From a bacterium (GTDB lineage Bacteria; Bacteroidota; Bacteroidia; Cytophagales; Cyclobacteriaceae), in NCBI GenBank assembly GCA_024743255.1, contig JANSWY010000021.1, forward strand, positions 1 through 64,000: DNA of 64,000 nucleotides, read 5' to 3'. Positions within the stretch are counted from its first letter, which is position 1. The number at the start of each line of letters is the position of its first letter. Shown here piece after piece: positions 8,780 to 18,305 of this stretch. The translations under genes and the position numbers were made by a program. The notes under the pieces were generated by a model. That model was not told where the DNA came from, made no database searches, and was given only the letters and a program-made list of their open reading frames with translations.

Positions 8780-10327
8780 GTGCTAGGAAAATTACCAAAT
8801 TTCTTTATTTCACCTGAAATTAAGGACAATCCCACGGAGTTTGTGCGGTCCCGTATTTTGATAAAATTTATCCTAATCTGCTTTTTCGCTGCAATATTTT
8901 TTATCACGCTGGCATACCTTCTTGAAATCAAGCTTACTTTCTACGCACTTATAGTTCTTGAAAGTATACTTATTACATTTTTGGCCATTTCCAGGAAAAT
9001 AAAGAGCACTAAGGTTTTCTTACGCTTCTTCCTATCAGTGATATACCTGGCATACCTGTTTCCTATAATTGACACAGGAGGAATGAATTCTGCAGTATTA
9101 CCACAATTGATTGTGGTGCCAATGCTTGGCTTCTTATATGGATCAAAACCTGAGGGTATTTTCTTTGCCGGTTTCAGCTTTGTTACAATTCTGGTGTTTT
9201 GGTTTCTCCCACAGATGGGTATCAATCTGGAACATAATGTGATCGATAGGTACGAGAGAATATATGATTACATCAATTACATATTCCTATTCGTGTTTGT
9301 ATTGGTATTAACGATGGCCACTGAAGAAGAAGTGGAAACTACTAACAAAATGCTAAAGGATTCCAATGAGGAATTACTGGTCACCCAAAAAGAACTTCGC
9401 GAAAAAGCTGACTATTCCTCTCGAGCACAAGCAATACTTGAGAAAGCCTTAGAAAAAGAAAAAAGATCCAAAGACCAACTTAAAAACGCACAAGCACAAT
9501 TAGTGCACAATGAAAAGATGGCATTCATTGGTCAGTTGACAGCAGGTATTGCACACGAAATCAACAACCCTGTGAACTTTATCAAATCCGGTATTGATGC
9601 CTTAATTCAGGATATATCCGACATAAGAAGCTTAAGACAGGTAGAGTTAGAATCGTTCGAAAGTATTGTTACTGGAAAAGAAAAAGGCGATATCCAGGAT
9701 AGCAATGAAGTGATTGAAAAAGCCATGCATCGGATTCAATCAAAGAAAGAAGAAATTGAATTTGACTATCTAATTACCGAAATTGAGAGTCTGATGGGAT
9801 CAATTCAAAACGGTGTAGGACGTACCGCTGAGATTATAAATGGCTTGAGAGTTTACTCTAGATTAGATCAGGGGGAATATAAAACAAGTGATATCAATGA
9901 AAACATTGATGCAACACTTGTGCTATTGTCAAACAAGTATAAAAACCGGATTGAAGTCATTAAAAATTACAGTGAAATCCCCAAGGTGCAGTGCATCTCT
10001 GGAAAAATTAGTCAGGTATTTATGAACTTACTTGACAATGCCATCCAAGCCATAGAAGAGAAAGGACGGATTGAAATTGCAACAACGCTCAATGAAGCCG
10101 ACAATACCGTAACTATTTCCATCAAAGATTCAGGTACCGGAATACCAGAAGAGAATGCTAATAAGATTTTCGACCCTTTCTACACAACTAAAGAAGTTGG
10201 TGAAGGAACAGGACTTGGACTTGCAATCTCTAAAGGAATTATTGATGATCACCAGGGGGTTCTACAATTTGAGAGTTCAGATTCTGGTACTACGTTTTAT
10301 GTCACCATTCCAATCAATCAAAAATGA
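8780..10327 (+). CDS. Membrane sensor histidine kinase
   Basis: A 515-residue sensor kinase. Residues about 25-185 hold five or six hydrophobic helices with very short loops, so the signal is probably sensed in or near the membrane. A coiled coil (about 190-245) leads to the HisKA helix with phospho-acceptor His259 (GIAHEINNP), followed by an insert rich in charged residues and the ATPase domain with N box (NLLDNAIQAIEE), G1 (DSGTGIPEE), and G2 (GTGLGLAISKG). The start is GTG (8780). Its last 4 bp overlap the start of the receiver gene (ATGA), so the two are translationally coupled and presumably partners. A kinase of the same plan lies at 11180-12484 on the other strand. Confidence 0.9.
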   Translation: MLGKLPNFFISPEIKDNPTEFVRSRILIKFILICFFAAIFFITLAYLLEIKLTFYALIVLESILITFLAISRKIKSTKVFLRFFLSVIYLAYLFPIIDTGGMNSAVLPQLIVVPMLGFLYGSKPEGIFFAGFSFVTILVFWFLPQMGINLEHNVIDRYERIYDYINYIFLFVFVLVLTMATEEEVETTNKMLKDSNEELLVTQKELREKADYSSRAQAILEKALEKEKRSKDQLKNAQAQLVHNEKMAFIGQLTAGIAHEINNPVNFIKSGIDALIQDISDIRSLRQVELESFESIVTGKEKGDIQDSNEVIEKAMHRIQSKKEEIEFDYLITEIESLMGSIQNGVGRTAEIINGLRVYSRLDQGEYKTSDINENIDATLVLLSNKYKNRIEVIKNYSEIPKVQCISGKISQVFMNLLDNAIQAIEEKGRIEIATTLNEADNTVTISIKDSGTGIPEENANKIFDPFYTTKEVGEGTGLGLAISKGIIDDHQGVLQFESSDSGTTFYVTIPINQK

Positions 10328-10785
10328 GTGAGACAAAACACACCATATTGTACGTAGATGACGAAGATGACAATCTGGTCACCTTCAAATCTGTGTTCCG
10401 CAGAGAGTTTAAAGTACTCACAGCAATATCTGGCTTAGAAGCTCTTGAGATTCTGAAGTCGCACCAGGTGGATCTTATTATATCAGACCAAAGAATGCCT
10501 GCAATGACCGGTGTGCAATTATTGAAGAAAACGATCATAGAATATCCAGAGTCAAAAAGAATGATTCTAACAGGACACAGCGAGATGGATGATATTATTG
10601 ATGCCATCAACCTGTGTAAAATTGATGCATACATAACCAAACCCTGGAGTAAAGAGGGATTAATGAAGACTATCTCTGAAGCTCTGGAAGAATCTTCCCA
10701 GATCCAAAATTTGAATACCAGAATCCAGGAACTGGAAGAGGAAAATTTGAAATTGAAAGAAAAATTAAATAACGTTAAGCCATAA
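10324..10785 (+). CDS. Single-domain response regulator with C-terminal coiled coil
   Basis: A 153-residue receiver protein. Acidic pocket DDEDD near residues 11-15, phospho-acceptor Asp55 (IISDQRMP), switch Thr (LTGHSEMDD) and the conserved Lys in the YITKPW turn are all present. About 30 residues after the receiver form a predicted coiled coil rich in Glu, Lys and Leu, but there is no DNA-binding or enzymatic domain, so it probably acts by protein contact. The TKPW turn is typical of the RpfG/HupR-type receivers. It overlaps the kinase by 4 bp and is followed 15 bp later by a close paralogue, with which it shares YVDDE.DNL.TFKSVFRRE. Confidence 0.92.
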   Translation: MSETKHTILYVDDEDDNLVTFKSVFRREFKVLTAISGLEALEILKSHQVDLIISDQRMPAMTGVQLLKKTIIEYPESKRMILTGHSEMDDIIDAINLCKIDAYITKPWSKEGLMKTISEALEESSQIQNLNTRIQELEEENLKLKEKLNNVKP

Positions 10786-10800
10786 GCCCAGCCAAAACCT

Positions 10801-11178
10801 ATGGATGATAAAATATCAATTCTGTACGTAGATGACGAAGAAGATAATCTGACCACATTTAAGTCAGTTTTTAGGAGAGAATATGACATTACTCTTGCAA
10901 ATTCCGGACAAGAAGCATTAGACATTCTCGCAGACAAAAGTGTGGACCTAATTATCACAGACCAAAGAATGCCAGAAATGAGTGGCATAGATTTACTTAT
11001 AAAAATAGTAGACCTCTACCCTAAGGTCCTAAGAATTATATTAACAGGATATAGTGATGTGAACGATGTAATTATGGCTATTAATAGTGGTAAAATTCAC
11101 AGCTACATTACAAAGCCATGGAACAAAGAGGATCTTAAAAACTCTATTGAAAAAGTCCTAGCCAAAAACGGCAAATAG
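10801..11178 (+). CDS. Single-domain response regulator, paralogue of the preceding gene
   Basis: A 125-residue stand-alone receiver with Asp54 as phospho-acceptor (IITDQRMP), the DDEED acidic pocket, LTGYSDVND and YITKPW. It matches the preceding receiver in long stretches and ends where the receiver fold ends, without the coiled-coil tail. This suggests a tandem duplication followed by loss or gain of the tail. Its stop lies 1 bp from the stop of a convergent histidine kinase. It may receive phosphate from either flanking kinase; which one is not visible from sequence. Confidence 0.92.
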   Translation: MDDKISILYVDDEEDNLTTFKSVFRREYDITLANSGQEALDILADKSVDLIITDQRMPEMSGIDLLIKIVDLYPKVLRIILTGYSDVNDVIMAINSGKIHSYITKPWNKEDLKNSIEKVLAKNGK

Positions 11179-11179
11179 T

Positions 11180-12484
11180 TTACGATTTCTGTTCTACAGA
11201 AGGAAACGTCACAATAAACTTTGCTCCTTGGTTAGGTTGGCTCTCGACCTGTATTGTACCTCCAAATTTATTTGATATACTTTTTGAAATATACAGTCCA
11301 AGACCTGCTCCTTTTCCAGGTTCTTTGTTACTGTAAAACGGCTCAAACATCCTTCGCTTAATATCTTCCGTCATCCCAATACCATTGTCTTGTATAGTAA
11401 TTAGAACATCATTCTGTTGACTTGACCCAGTGATTTTCAGAAAACCATCCGAGTCACTTAATTGTAAGGCCTCAATACAATTTTCAATAATGTTTACAAA
11501 CAATTGGTTGACCTCAATTTGATTGCCATTAATTATCAGGTTTGGCCCTAATTCAATATCAAACTCAACTTCAGGGTGTGAATCTTTAATAATCTGAGTT
11601 GTCATCATTAGTGTTTCACCCAAATCAAAATTCTCGACACTTTCCCCATCGCCCTGTGGTGATATATGAATCAATTTTTTGATGATGAATGATGCTTTCT
11701 CTGCTCCTACCGCAATTACAGATAAGAATTCCTGAACTTCATCAATTAAAGGAATAGCTTTTGATTTATGTTCTTCAGCAATCAAAGGTCGCACTTCTTC
11801 CAGGTTCTCATTTATAGGTTTCAGAAGGCCAGAAACATAATTAAGTGGGTTGTTTAACTCATGAGCCAATCCAGATGAAAGCATAGCAATGGACTCCATT
11901 TTTTCAGACTCAATCAATTTTGTGGTGGTGCTCTCCAAATCTGAGATCGACTTAGAAAGCCGTTGATTCTTTCTCATCATTGAATCACGGAACATGATGA
12001 GATAAACCATGAATGTGACCATAATAAATGTATAGCAAACAAAGCTATTAACAAGCTTCATTTCAGGTGGTATCAGATCATAGGTATAACCATTGATTGT
12101 TAAGAGATAGATACTGATGGTAGCAAAGAAACAAACACCTATCATGATATACCGATCAATGTTTGGCTTATAAAAAAGGGTCACAATTGCTGCAATAAAA
12201 AACTTTGGAACAGAAGGAGAAGCTATTCCTCCAGTGTAATAGACTTGCATGAAAAATGCAGTAAAGATCACCACAATGGATAATCTAAACAGCAGAATTA
12301 GCTGTTGATTGAAAAGCGAAAAAAGAGTGTATATGGTAAAAAAAGTAAATGCTACAATAGTAGTGTAAAACAGTACATCAAGGTCCAGAAGATAGTAAAG
12401 TAACCCAAAACCAATTGTGCCAATGTAGGCTAAGACCATTAATAGTCTGAAATAAAATCTTCTTCTGAGTTCTGTCCTGTCCAA
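11180..12484 (-). CDS. Membrane sensor histidine kinase
   Basis: A 434-residue kinase with six hydrophobic helices in residues about 12-165 (short loops, no extracellular domain), a coiled coil, phospho-acceptor His208 in GLAHELNNP, an N box (FVNIIENCIEAL), G1 (DNGIGMTED) and G2 (GAGLGLYISKS). It has the same plan as the kinase at 8780-10327 but is shorter, lacking the charged insert after HisKA. It is convergent with the two receivers. The start at 12484 is the only in-frame start giving a complete first helix. No response regulator follows it on its own strand, so the adjacent receivers are the natural partners (inference). Confidence 0.9.
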   Translation of the reverse strand: MDRTELRRRFYFRLLMVLAYIGTIGFGLLYYLLDLDVLFYTTIVAFTFFTIYTLFSLFNQQLILLFRLSIVVIFTAFFMQVYYTGGIASPSVPKFFIAAIVTLFYKPNIDRYIMIGVCFFATISIYLLTINGYTYDLIPPEMKLVNSFVCYTFIMVTFMVYLIMFRDSMMRKNQRLSKSISDLESTTTKLIESEKMESIAMLSSGLAHELNNPLNYVSGLLKPINENLEEVRPLIAEEHKSKAIPLIDEVQEFLSVIAVGAEKASFIIKKLIHISPQGDGESVENFDLGETLMMTTQIIKDSHPEVEFDIELGPNLIINGNQIEVNQLFVNIIENCIEALQLSDSDGFLKITGSSQQNDVLITIQDNGIGMTEDIKRRMFEPFYSNKEPGKGAGLGLYISKSISNKFGGTIQVESQPNQGAKFIVTFPSVEQKS

Positions 12485-12548
12485 TAGTATTTATTAAGAG
12501 TAGTTTACCTCTTAATATACATAGAATTATCTACGAATCCCTTATGTA

Positions 12549-12929
12549 TTAGCCTAATTCCTGCCTTTTATCAAGCCATTTAACAGCGTCGTTTTTCGTT
12601 CTGAAAAATTTCACATTCTTCAGTTGTTTAATTGCCGCGAATGTTTGTAAAAAATGCATCTGAACAACATCCTGCGTGAATACCAGTGCTAAGAGAACAT
12701 TGTGATCCAGACCATAAGATGAGAATTTGGATATCACTTCAAAAGAGTCTTCAAGGGATTCATTCAAAACTGCATTTGCAATATTGAAAAGCACTGCCTG
12801 GAGTTTATTTTGGTTTGCAAACGCAAAGATTTCAGGCAATGCTGCAGGACCATCTCCTGCTTCAATTACCCCTGAAAATAAAACCTCCAGATATTCTGGG
12901 TTGTTCTGTACTATTAGTTCAAAATTCAT
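12549..12929 (-). CDS. STAS / SpoIIAA-like protein of unknown function
   Basis: A 126-residue soluble protein without signal peptide. The pattern of alternating strands and helices, beginning with a strand that ends in the FSGVIEAGDG turn and ending with a strand-helix unit (VKFFRTKNDAVKWL), resembles STAS/SpoIIAA-like proteins of Bacteroidota. No catalytic residues can be named. It lies 64 bp upstream of the minus-strand histidine kinase and may be co-transcribed with it, which would fit a signalling role. The assignment to the fold is tentative. Confidence 0.6.
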   Translation of the reverse strand: MNFELIVQNNPEYLEVLFSGVIEAGDGPAALPEIFAFANQNKLQAVLFNIANAVLNESLEDSFEVISKFSSYGLDHNVLLALVFTQDVVQMHFLQTFAAIKQLKNVKFFRTKNDAVKWLDKRQELG

Positions 12930-13060
12930 AGCTAGCTGATTCTGTCATATTGAATTCACAATACTTATTTAACCAATCTATTAAGTCCAACTAATAAATT
13001 AACGTTTAGTTTGAGATTATTACTCACATTATACAAATTCGTACCCAATAAAAGTTGACA

Positions 13061-13834
13061 ATGGAATATTTCATTATTTGCCTGGCTGCATTTTTAACCT
13101 CAATCCTTACCTTCTTCAGTGGTTTCGGACTGGGTACAATACTCACTCCAATTTTTGCATTGTTTTTCCCTATTGACCTGGCAATTGCTCTGACCGGTGT
13201 AGTGCATTTTTTAAATAATCTCTTCAAAGTGGGACTAGTGGGAAAGCATGCTAATAAAACTGTGTTATTGAAATTTGGAATTCCTGCGGTCCTTGCTGCG
13301 TTTATTGGAGCATGGGTATTGGTAAATATCTCGGGGTTGGACAATTGGTTTACCTATGATTTTATGGGCAGAGTATTTGAAGTGACTCCCGTTAAAGTGA
13401 TCATTTCGGTGGTACTTATAGCATTCTCAATTTTCGAACTCACAAAAACCTTTAAAAAGCTAAGCTTTGATAAAAACAAGTTGCCAGTTGGGGGAATACT
13501 AAGTGGTTTCTTTGGTGGATTATCAGGACACCAAGGGGCATTGAGAAGTGCTTTTCTAATTAAAGTGGGTCTCTCCAAAGAAGCTTTTATTGGTACCGGT
13601 GTAATTATTGCATGCTTTATAGATTTCACCAGGTTATCAGTTTATGCATCCAGATTTAGTACATCTGGATTAAATGAAAACATGCTTCTTGTAATATTAG
13701 CAACACTTTCAGCAATGATAGGCGCTATTATTGGGAATAAACTACTGAAGAAAGTTACTCTGGACTATCTACACACGTTTGTAGCAATAACTCTTATCGT
13801 TATTTCAATCGCTTTGGGAATTGGATTGATATAG
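13061..13834 (+). CDS. TauE/SafE-family membrane transporter
   Basis: A sulfite exporter TauE/SafE-family permease of 257 residues with about eight hydrophobic helices. Both family repeats are visible: FFSGFGLGTILTP near the N-terminus and GFFGGLSGHQGALRS near residue 150. The family moves small anions such as sulfite, sulfonates or sulfoacetate across the inner membrane; the substrate here is unknown. I use the ATG at 13061 rather than an in-frame TTG at 13055. The gene stands alone and is convergent with the next gene, with 2 bp between the stops. Confidence 0.85.
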   Translation: MEYFIICLAAFLTSILTFFSGFGLGTILTPIFALFFPIDLAIALTGVVHFLNNLFKVGLVGKHANKTVLLKFGIPAVLAAFIGAWVLVNISGLDNWFTYDFMGRVFEVTPVKVIISVVLIAFSIFELTKTFKKLSFDKNKLPVGGILSGFFGGLSGHQGALRSAFLIKVGLSKEAFIGTGVIIACFIDFTRLSVYASRFSTSGLNENMLLVILATLSAMIGAIIGNKLLKKVTLDYLHTFVAITLIVISIALGIGLI

Positions 13835-13836
13835 AC

Positions 13837-14400
13837 TTAGTGACCTGGAGCACCCGTATCAGCAACTGCAAGATTGTGATGGAAAAACAATTCTTCATGA
13901 TCAATCTCTCCTTCAATGTAAGCCGCTATACCTTGCTTCAACCATTTATCAACTTTAGATATATATCCGTCAGCTTCAATAAGCAATAAGTCCTTATTCT
14001 TTTTCATACATCCGTAAATGGTAAATTCTTCCTCTAGAATTTTATGATAGAAATAGAAGTTATCGTGCTTCATTGCTATGCTTACGTATTCTGAAAAAGA
14101 TCCATCAGATGTAACCTGCCCGAAGGCTTTGATTCCATGAGAAGTAAACCTCATTTTTGATCCATTACTTCTTTCAAAGAATATAGACTTTAGCAACCCA
14201 TTTTCAATTTTACCTCCAGATACTTTACCTCTTATAGTATCTCCTTTAAGAGTAACTACATATCCATCAGCAGACGTTACGGACGGATATTCTACGACCA
14301 ATTTATGAAGGGCGCTTTCTCCTTCCTGAGCTCTAGCAATTAATTGAAGACTTAAGAGAAGAATTATGACTAGTAGAATTTGTTTGAAGAATCTTTTCAT
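13837..14400 (-). CDS. Secreted protein of unknown function
   Basis: A 187-residue protein with a clear signal peptide (MKRFFKQILLVIILLLSL, cleavage near ARAQ). The mature part has a motif GYVVTLKGDTIRGKV typical of small Bacteroidota periplasmic proteins in which a 'DTIxGxV' strand opens a beta-rich fold, then ends in a His-rich tail (HHNLAVADTGAPGH). I do not recognise a specific family. It appears to be a single-gene unit on the minus strand. Confidence 0.75.
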   Translation of the reverse strand: MKRFFKQILLVIILLLSLQLIARAQEGESALHKLVVEYPSVTSADGYVVTLKGDTIRGKVSGGKIENGLLKSIFFERSNGSKMRFTSHGIKAFGQVTSDGSFSEYVSIAMKHDNFYFYHKILEEEFTIYGCMKKNKDLLLIEADGYISKVDKWLKQGIAAYIEGEIDHEELFFHHNLAVADTGAPGH

Positions 14401-14767
14401 AGCGGTAATGTTTACTTGAAATTATAACTTCTTCCAGAATTGAGCTAATCCCAAGAAGTGAATAGGAATAATCACCGATGAACAGGAAGAATTTTAACCA
14501 CTTCAACAATCCCAACAAGTGATAGTTTTCAACAACCTGATTTACAAGTATTTACAACTTTTAATCCAATGTTTAGGATCGATGAAACATAAAATTCCGT
14601 AGATAAGTAGACAAATATGGAGGACTAATTCCCAACATAAACCCCAAAAACTAAAATATAATTATTCTAAGTTTTCATTGTCAAAATCTCACATAAAGAC
14701 TAAATAGGAATGCATACAAATTGTTCTAAAGCCGTTATATTGTCTAACTATCACATGTTCCACTACT
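14401..14767. other. 367-bp divergent intergenic region
   Basis: AT-rich region between two divergent genes. It must contain both promoters. I see no open reading frame with coding character, no convincing TAnnTTTG box with a properly spaced upstream element, and no strong hairpin. Confidence 0.6.
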
Positions 14768-17095
14768 ATGAGCGAAAAAGAAGATCAGATTAATCTGTTA
14801 ATGAAAAAGCTTGATGAAGTCCTTAATCAACAGGAATCATTTAAGTCTGAAATCAATTCTTTAAAACAGGAAATCAGAACTTTAAAAAGTGAAAAGCCAA
14901 AAACCGCTATTGAAACAAAGGCAGCTACACCACCAATAAGTGAATCTTCTACTCAATTAGCTGCACCAATACAAAAAGCACCTAAGCCTCAACCTAAACC
15001 AATAAAGAAGCCCAAAATTAAAAAGGGCAAATCAGATCTCGAGAAGTTTATAGGAGAAAACCTGATCAATAAAATTGGTATTGGTATTACGATTATTGGA
15101 GTTGGTATTGGAGCAAAGTATGCGATTGATCATGATATGGTTAGTCCGCTTACAAGGATTATTCTGGGATATCTTGTGGGGCTTGGGTTATTAGGCTTTG
15201 CATTTAAGCTTAAAGCCAAATACGAGAATTTCAGTGCTGTACTGCTTAGTGGGGCAATGGCCATTTTGTATTTCATAACATATACTGCTTATAGTTTCTA
15301 TGAGATGTTTCCGCAATTGATGGCATTTGCGATCATGGTAATCTTCACAGGATTCACAGTGGCAGCTGCCATTAATTACAATCGGGTTGTAATTGCCAAT
15401 ATCGGACTTGTCGGTGCATATGCAGTTCCGTTCCTTTTAAGCGATGGTTCTGGACAAATACAGATGTTATTTTCGTACATGACCGTCATTAATGGAGGAA
15501 TATTAATTCTGGCGCTTAAGAAATATTGGAAATCGCTATACTATTCATCCTTCGGATTTACCTGGTTAATATACCTTGGGTGGTTATCGACACAGTTTGA
15601 AATAGACCAGCATCAAAACATTGCTTTATTATTCGCATCTATATTTTACATAGTTTTCTACACGTCATTTGTAGCATATAAATTTATTAACAACCAAAAG
15701 TTTACTGGAGCCACGGTTTGGTTGTTATTGGCAAATTCATTCATCTTTTATGGGATAGGATATTATGTCATTTCACAAATTGAGAATGGTGAGGAATTTC
15801 TAGGGTTATTTACATTGGCAAACGCTGTTGTCCATTTTGTAGTGGGACTTCTCATACAAAGGCAAAAGCTTGCTGACAAATCACTACTATATCTAGTTAT
15901 TGGACTAGTGCTGACATTCCTTACTCTTGCCATACCTGTTCAACTTGACGGTAATTGGGTAACCATACTTTGGTCATTAGAGGCACTTCTACTATTTAGT
16001 ATAGGAAGAATCAAATCTTTGGCTACTTATGAGAAACTTTCTTATCCTTTAATGCTAGTAGCATTCTTTAGCCTGCTTCATGATTGGGCAATGCAAATCA
16101 ATTACTATGACCCTCTAGATGCTGCTACAAGATTGACGCCTCTGTTTAATATTCAGTTTTTGACTTCATTGATTGTCGCTACTGCACTTGGAGCAATTAC
16201 CTACATGAAATTTAGTAGCAAATGGCCAGCACCGGATGTTGGTACTGCAATAAAAAACATAAGTTCCTTCGTGGTTCCCACCTTATTCTTGATTGCTTTG
16301 TTTGGAACTTTCCAAAATGAAATCGGAGTTTACTGGGAGCAGAAAATTGAAGACTCGATGATGGTTCAGATAGACGACACTTTTGAAAACAGCTTCAACA
16401 GAAATTGGGATCTCGAAGAGTTTAAAACCATTTGGACTGTTAACTATTTCCTTTTATTTATCTCCGCTCTGGCTCTATTTAATTGGAAAAGAACCAAAAG
16501 CAAAGGTTTTGGAACTGTCATTCTAATTTTGGGAGGATGTGGTATTTTAACTTTCCTAACAGGTGGTCTCTATTCAATCAGTGAGCTAAGGGAATCTTTC
16601 AATGATTCAGAGGTCTTCTTCCCGACTGGCCCAATGCATATCGGAATTCGGTATATAAGCCTTCTGGTACTAGCTTTATCAATATGGGCAATTCGAAAGC
16701 ATACAACGCAGGAAGTACTGAAATCAAATTTGACTTTACTCAATGATTTAATCTTATATATCACTGTTCTATGGGTATCTAGTAGCGAATTGATTCACTG
16801 GCTAGACATGGCAGGTTCCACGGGTTCATACAAGTTGGGATTAAGTATTTTATGGGGAGTCTATTCCCTAGCTTTAATTTCCATAGGAATATGGAAAAAG
16901 CAGAAGCATATCAGGATTATTGCAATGGCATGGTTTGGAATCACATTGGTCAAACTTTTTGCATATGACCTTTCGGATTTAAGTAACATCCGTAAAACAA
17001 TAGTTCTGGTTTCTTTGGGAGTTATCCTGTTGATCACATCATTCTTATATAACAAATACAAAGAAAAGATTTCAAGTGAAGAAGGAGATAAGTAG
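14768..17095 (+). CDS. DUF2339-domain polytopic membrane protein
   Basis: A 775-residue protein. Residues 1-95 are a coiled coil (LMKKLDEVLNQQESFKSEIN) and a Pro/Lys-rich linker (about 50-90); the rest contains 20 or more hydrophobic helices, the first beginning at the hallmark motif ENLINKIGIGITIIGVGIG (94-112, split here). This is the DUF2339 architecture. Function is unknown; the family commonly lies next to DUF3999 genes, as it does here, suggesting an envelope complex. The next gene starts 20 bp inside this one. The start ATG at 14768 places the coil at the cytoplasmic N-terminus. Confidence 0.85.
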   Translation: MSEKEDQINLLMKKLDEVLNQQESFKSEINSLKQEIRTLKSEKPKTAIETKAATPPISESSTQLAAPIQKAPKPQPKPIKKPKIKKGKSDLEKFIGENLINKIGIGITIIGVGIGAKYAIDHDMVSPLTRIILGYLVGLGLLGFAFKLKAKYENFSAVLLSGAMAILYFITYTAYSFYEMFPQLMAFAIMVIFTGFTVAAAINYNRVVIANIGLVGAYAVPFLLSDGSGQIQMLFSYMTVINGGILILALKKYWKSLYYSSFGFTWLIYLGWLSTQFEIDQHQNIALLFASIFYIVFYTSFVAYKFINNQKFTGATVWLLLANSFIFYGIGYYVISQIENGEEFLGLFTLANAVVHFVVGLLIQRQKLADKSLLYLVIGLVLTFLTLAIPVQLDGNWVTILWSLEALLLFSIGRIKSLATYEKLSYPLMLVAFFSLLHDWAMQINYYDPLDAATRLTPLFNIQFLTSLIVATALGAITYMKFSSKWPAPDVGTAIKNISSFVVPTLFLIALFGTFQNEIGVYWEQKIEDSMMVQIDDTFENSFNRNWDLEEFKTIWTVNYFLLFISALALFNWKRTKSKGFGTVILILGGCGILTFLTGGLYSISELRESFNDSEVFFPTGPMHIGIRYISLLVLALSIWAIRKHTTQEVLKSNLTLLNDLILYITVLWVSSSELIHWLDMAGSTGSYKLGLSILWGVYSLALISIGIWKKQKHIRIIAMAWFGITLVKLFAYDLSDLSNIRKTIVLVSLGVILLITSFLYNKYKEKISSEEGDK

Positions 17096-18305
17096 TGTAT
17101 TAATAATACTTTGCCTGATCCAGTTTAAATGCCTGGCTCAGGAATTTGATTTTAAAAGACCTCTAAAAGGAATAAATGGTCCAGGATGGTATCAATTAGA
17201 GGTTCCGACTGAATTGTACAGTAAAATTCAAGAAGACTTAGATGATATCAGAATAATGGCTATATCAGATGGAGATACTACAGAGGCTCCATATACAATT
17301 GATGTGACTAATCCCATCATTAAAATCCTGGATAAGAACCATGAAATCATAAATAATAGTAGAAAGAGAAGAAACTACTTCTATACTCTTGAGATGGAAA
17401 ACCTTGAAACCATCAATGAAATTGAGCTTGAATTACTTCAAAGAAACTTCTCCTGGAGAGTCACACTGGAAGGAAGCAATGATCAAAAAGATTGGTTTAC
17501 CATCCTTAATAGATTTCGAATCATCGGGATTAGTAATAGCCAAACTGACTACAAGTACACTAGATTAAGATTTCCAGACTCCAAGTATCGTTTTTACAGA
17601 ATATCAATCAAGTCAAATAGCAGGCCAACACTTGAGTCTGCAAGCAGTAAGTATTACACCAAAATTGATGGCAATCTTCAGAATAGACCAGTTGTAACCC
17701 AGAAAGTAATTCAACTTGATGCAGGAAGATTCACGGTAATTGATATAAAAACGAATTCAGTTGCTCCCATATCTCAGATTCAATTATCAGTTGCAGACAC
17801 ATTTGATTACTACAGGCCAATAGAAATCGAAAGACTTGTTGACAGCATTAAGTACCAAACAGGTTGGCAAAAAAGATATGAAACTGTTTACTCAGGTACA
17901 TTGAGTTCTTTTAACAAAGATGCTTTTTCATTCAGACATTGTATTGCAAACCAATTACGAATCGAAATCACCAATTACGACAATGAACCTTTAAATATCC
18001 TCAAAACAGAGATAATGGGACCTACCCATAAACTCAGGTTCCGGGTTTCAGATAACAGAGATTATGCACTCTACTACTCAGACAAGAACTCTACTGGGCC
18101 ATTCTATGATATTGAGCAATTTCTTGACCAAATTCCTTCAGATTTACCTGCGGTGCAAATGGGAGAAGAAGTTGAGCTCCCGAAAGAAGGCTCACCTGAA
18201 GTATCAGCACTGTTTGAAAACAAACTATGGTTATGGTTGATAATGGGAGCAATTATTATAGTTTTGGGTTTGTTCTCAATCAACATGCTAAAGAAAGCCC
18301 AATGA
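17076..18305 (+). CDS. DUF3999-family membrane-anchored periplasmic protein
   Basis: A 409-residue protein with a signal peptide (cleaved near CLAQ), a beta-rich periplasmic part and one C-terminal transmembrane helix (about 384-404, LWLWLIMGAIIIVLGLF). The start of the mature region (DFKRPLKGINGPGWYQLEVP) and the discoidin-like middle (VTLEGSNDQKDWFTI) fit DUF3999. It begins with GTG 20 bp inside the DUF2339 gene and ends 4 bp inside the next gene, so translation of all three is coupled. The pairing with DUF2339 suggests that the two proteins form one inner-membrane/periplasm unit; its activity is unknown. Confidence 0.8.
   Translation: MKKEISSVLIILCLIQFKCLAQEFDFKRPLKGINGPGWYQLEVPTELYSKIQEDLDDIRIMAISDGDTTEAPYTIDVTNPIIKILDKNHEIINNSRKRRNYFYTLEMENLETINEIELELLQRNFSWRVTLEGSNDQKDWFTILNRFRIIGISNSQTDYKYTRLRFPDSKYRFYRISIKSNSRPTLESASSKYYTKIDGNLQNRPVVTQKVIQLDAGRFTVIDIKTNSVAPISQIQLSVADTFDYYRPIEIERLVDSIKYQTGWQKRYETVYSGTLSSFNKDAFSFRHCIANQLRIEITNYDNEPLNILKTEIMGPTHKLRFRVSDNRDYALYYSDKNSTGPFYDIEQFLDQIPSDLPAVQMGEEVELPKEGSPEVSALFENKLWLWLIMGAIIIVLGLFSINMLKKAQ

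Noticed and set aside
10314-10988. 224-codon frame antisense to the two receivers
   Set aside because: Both receivers have complete, conserved receiver motifs; the antisense product is Ser-rich and looks like a shadow.
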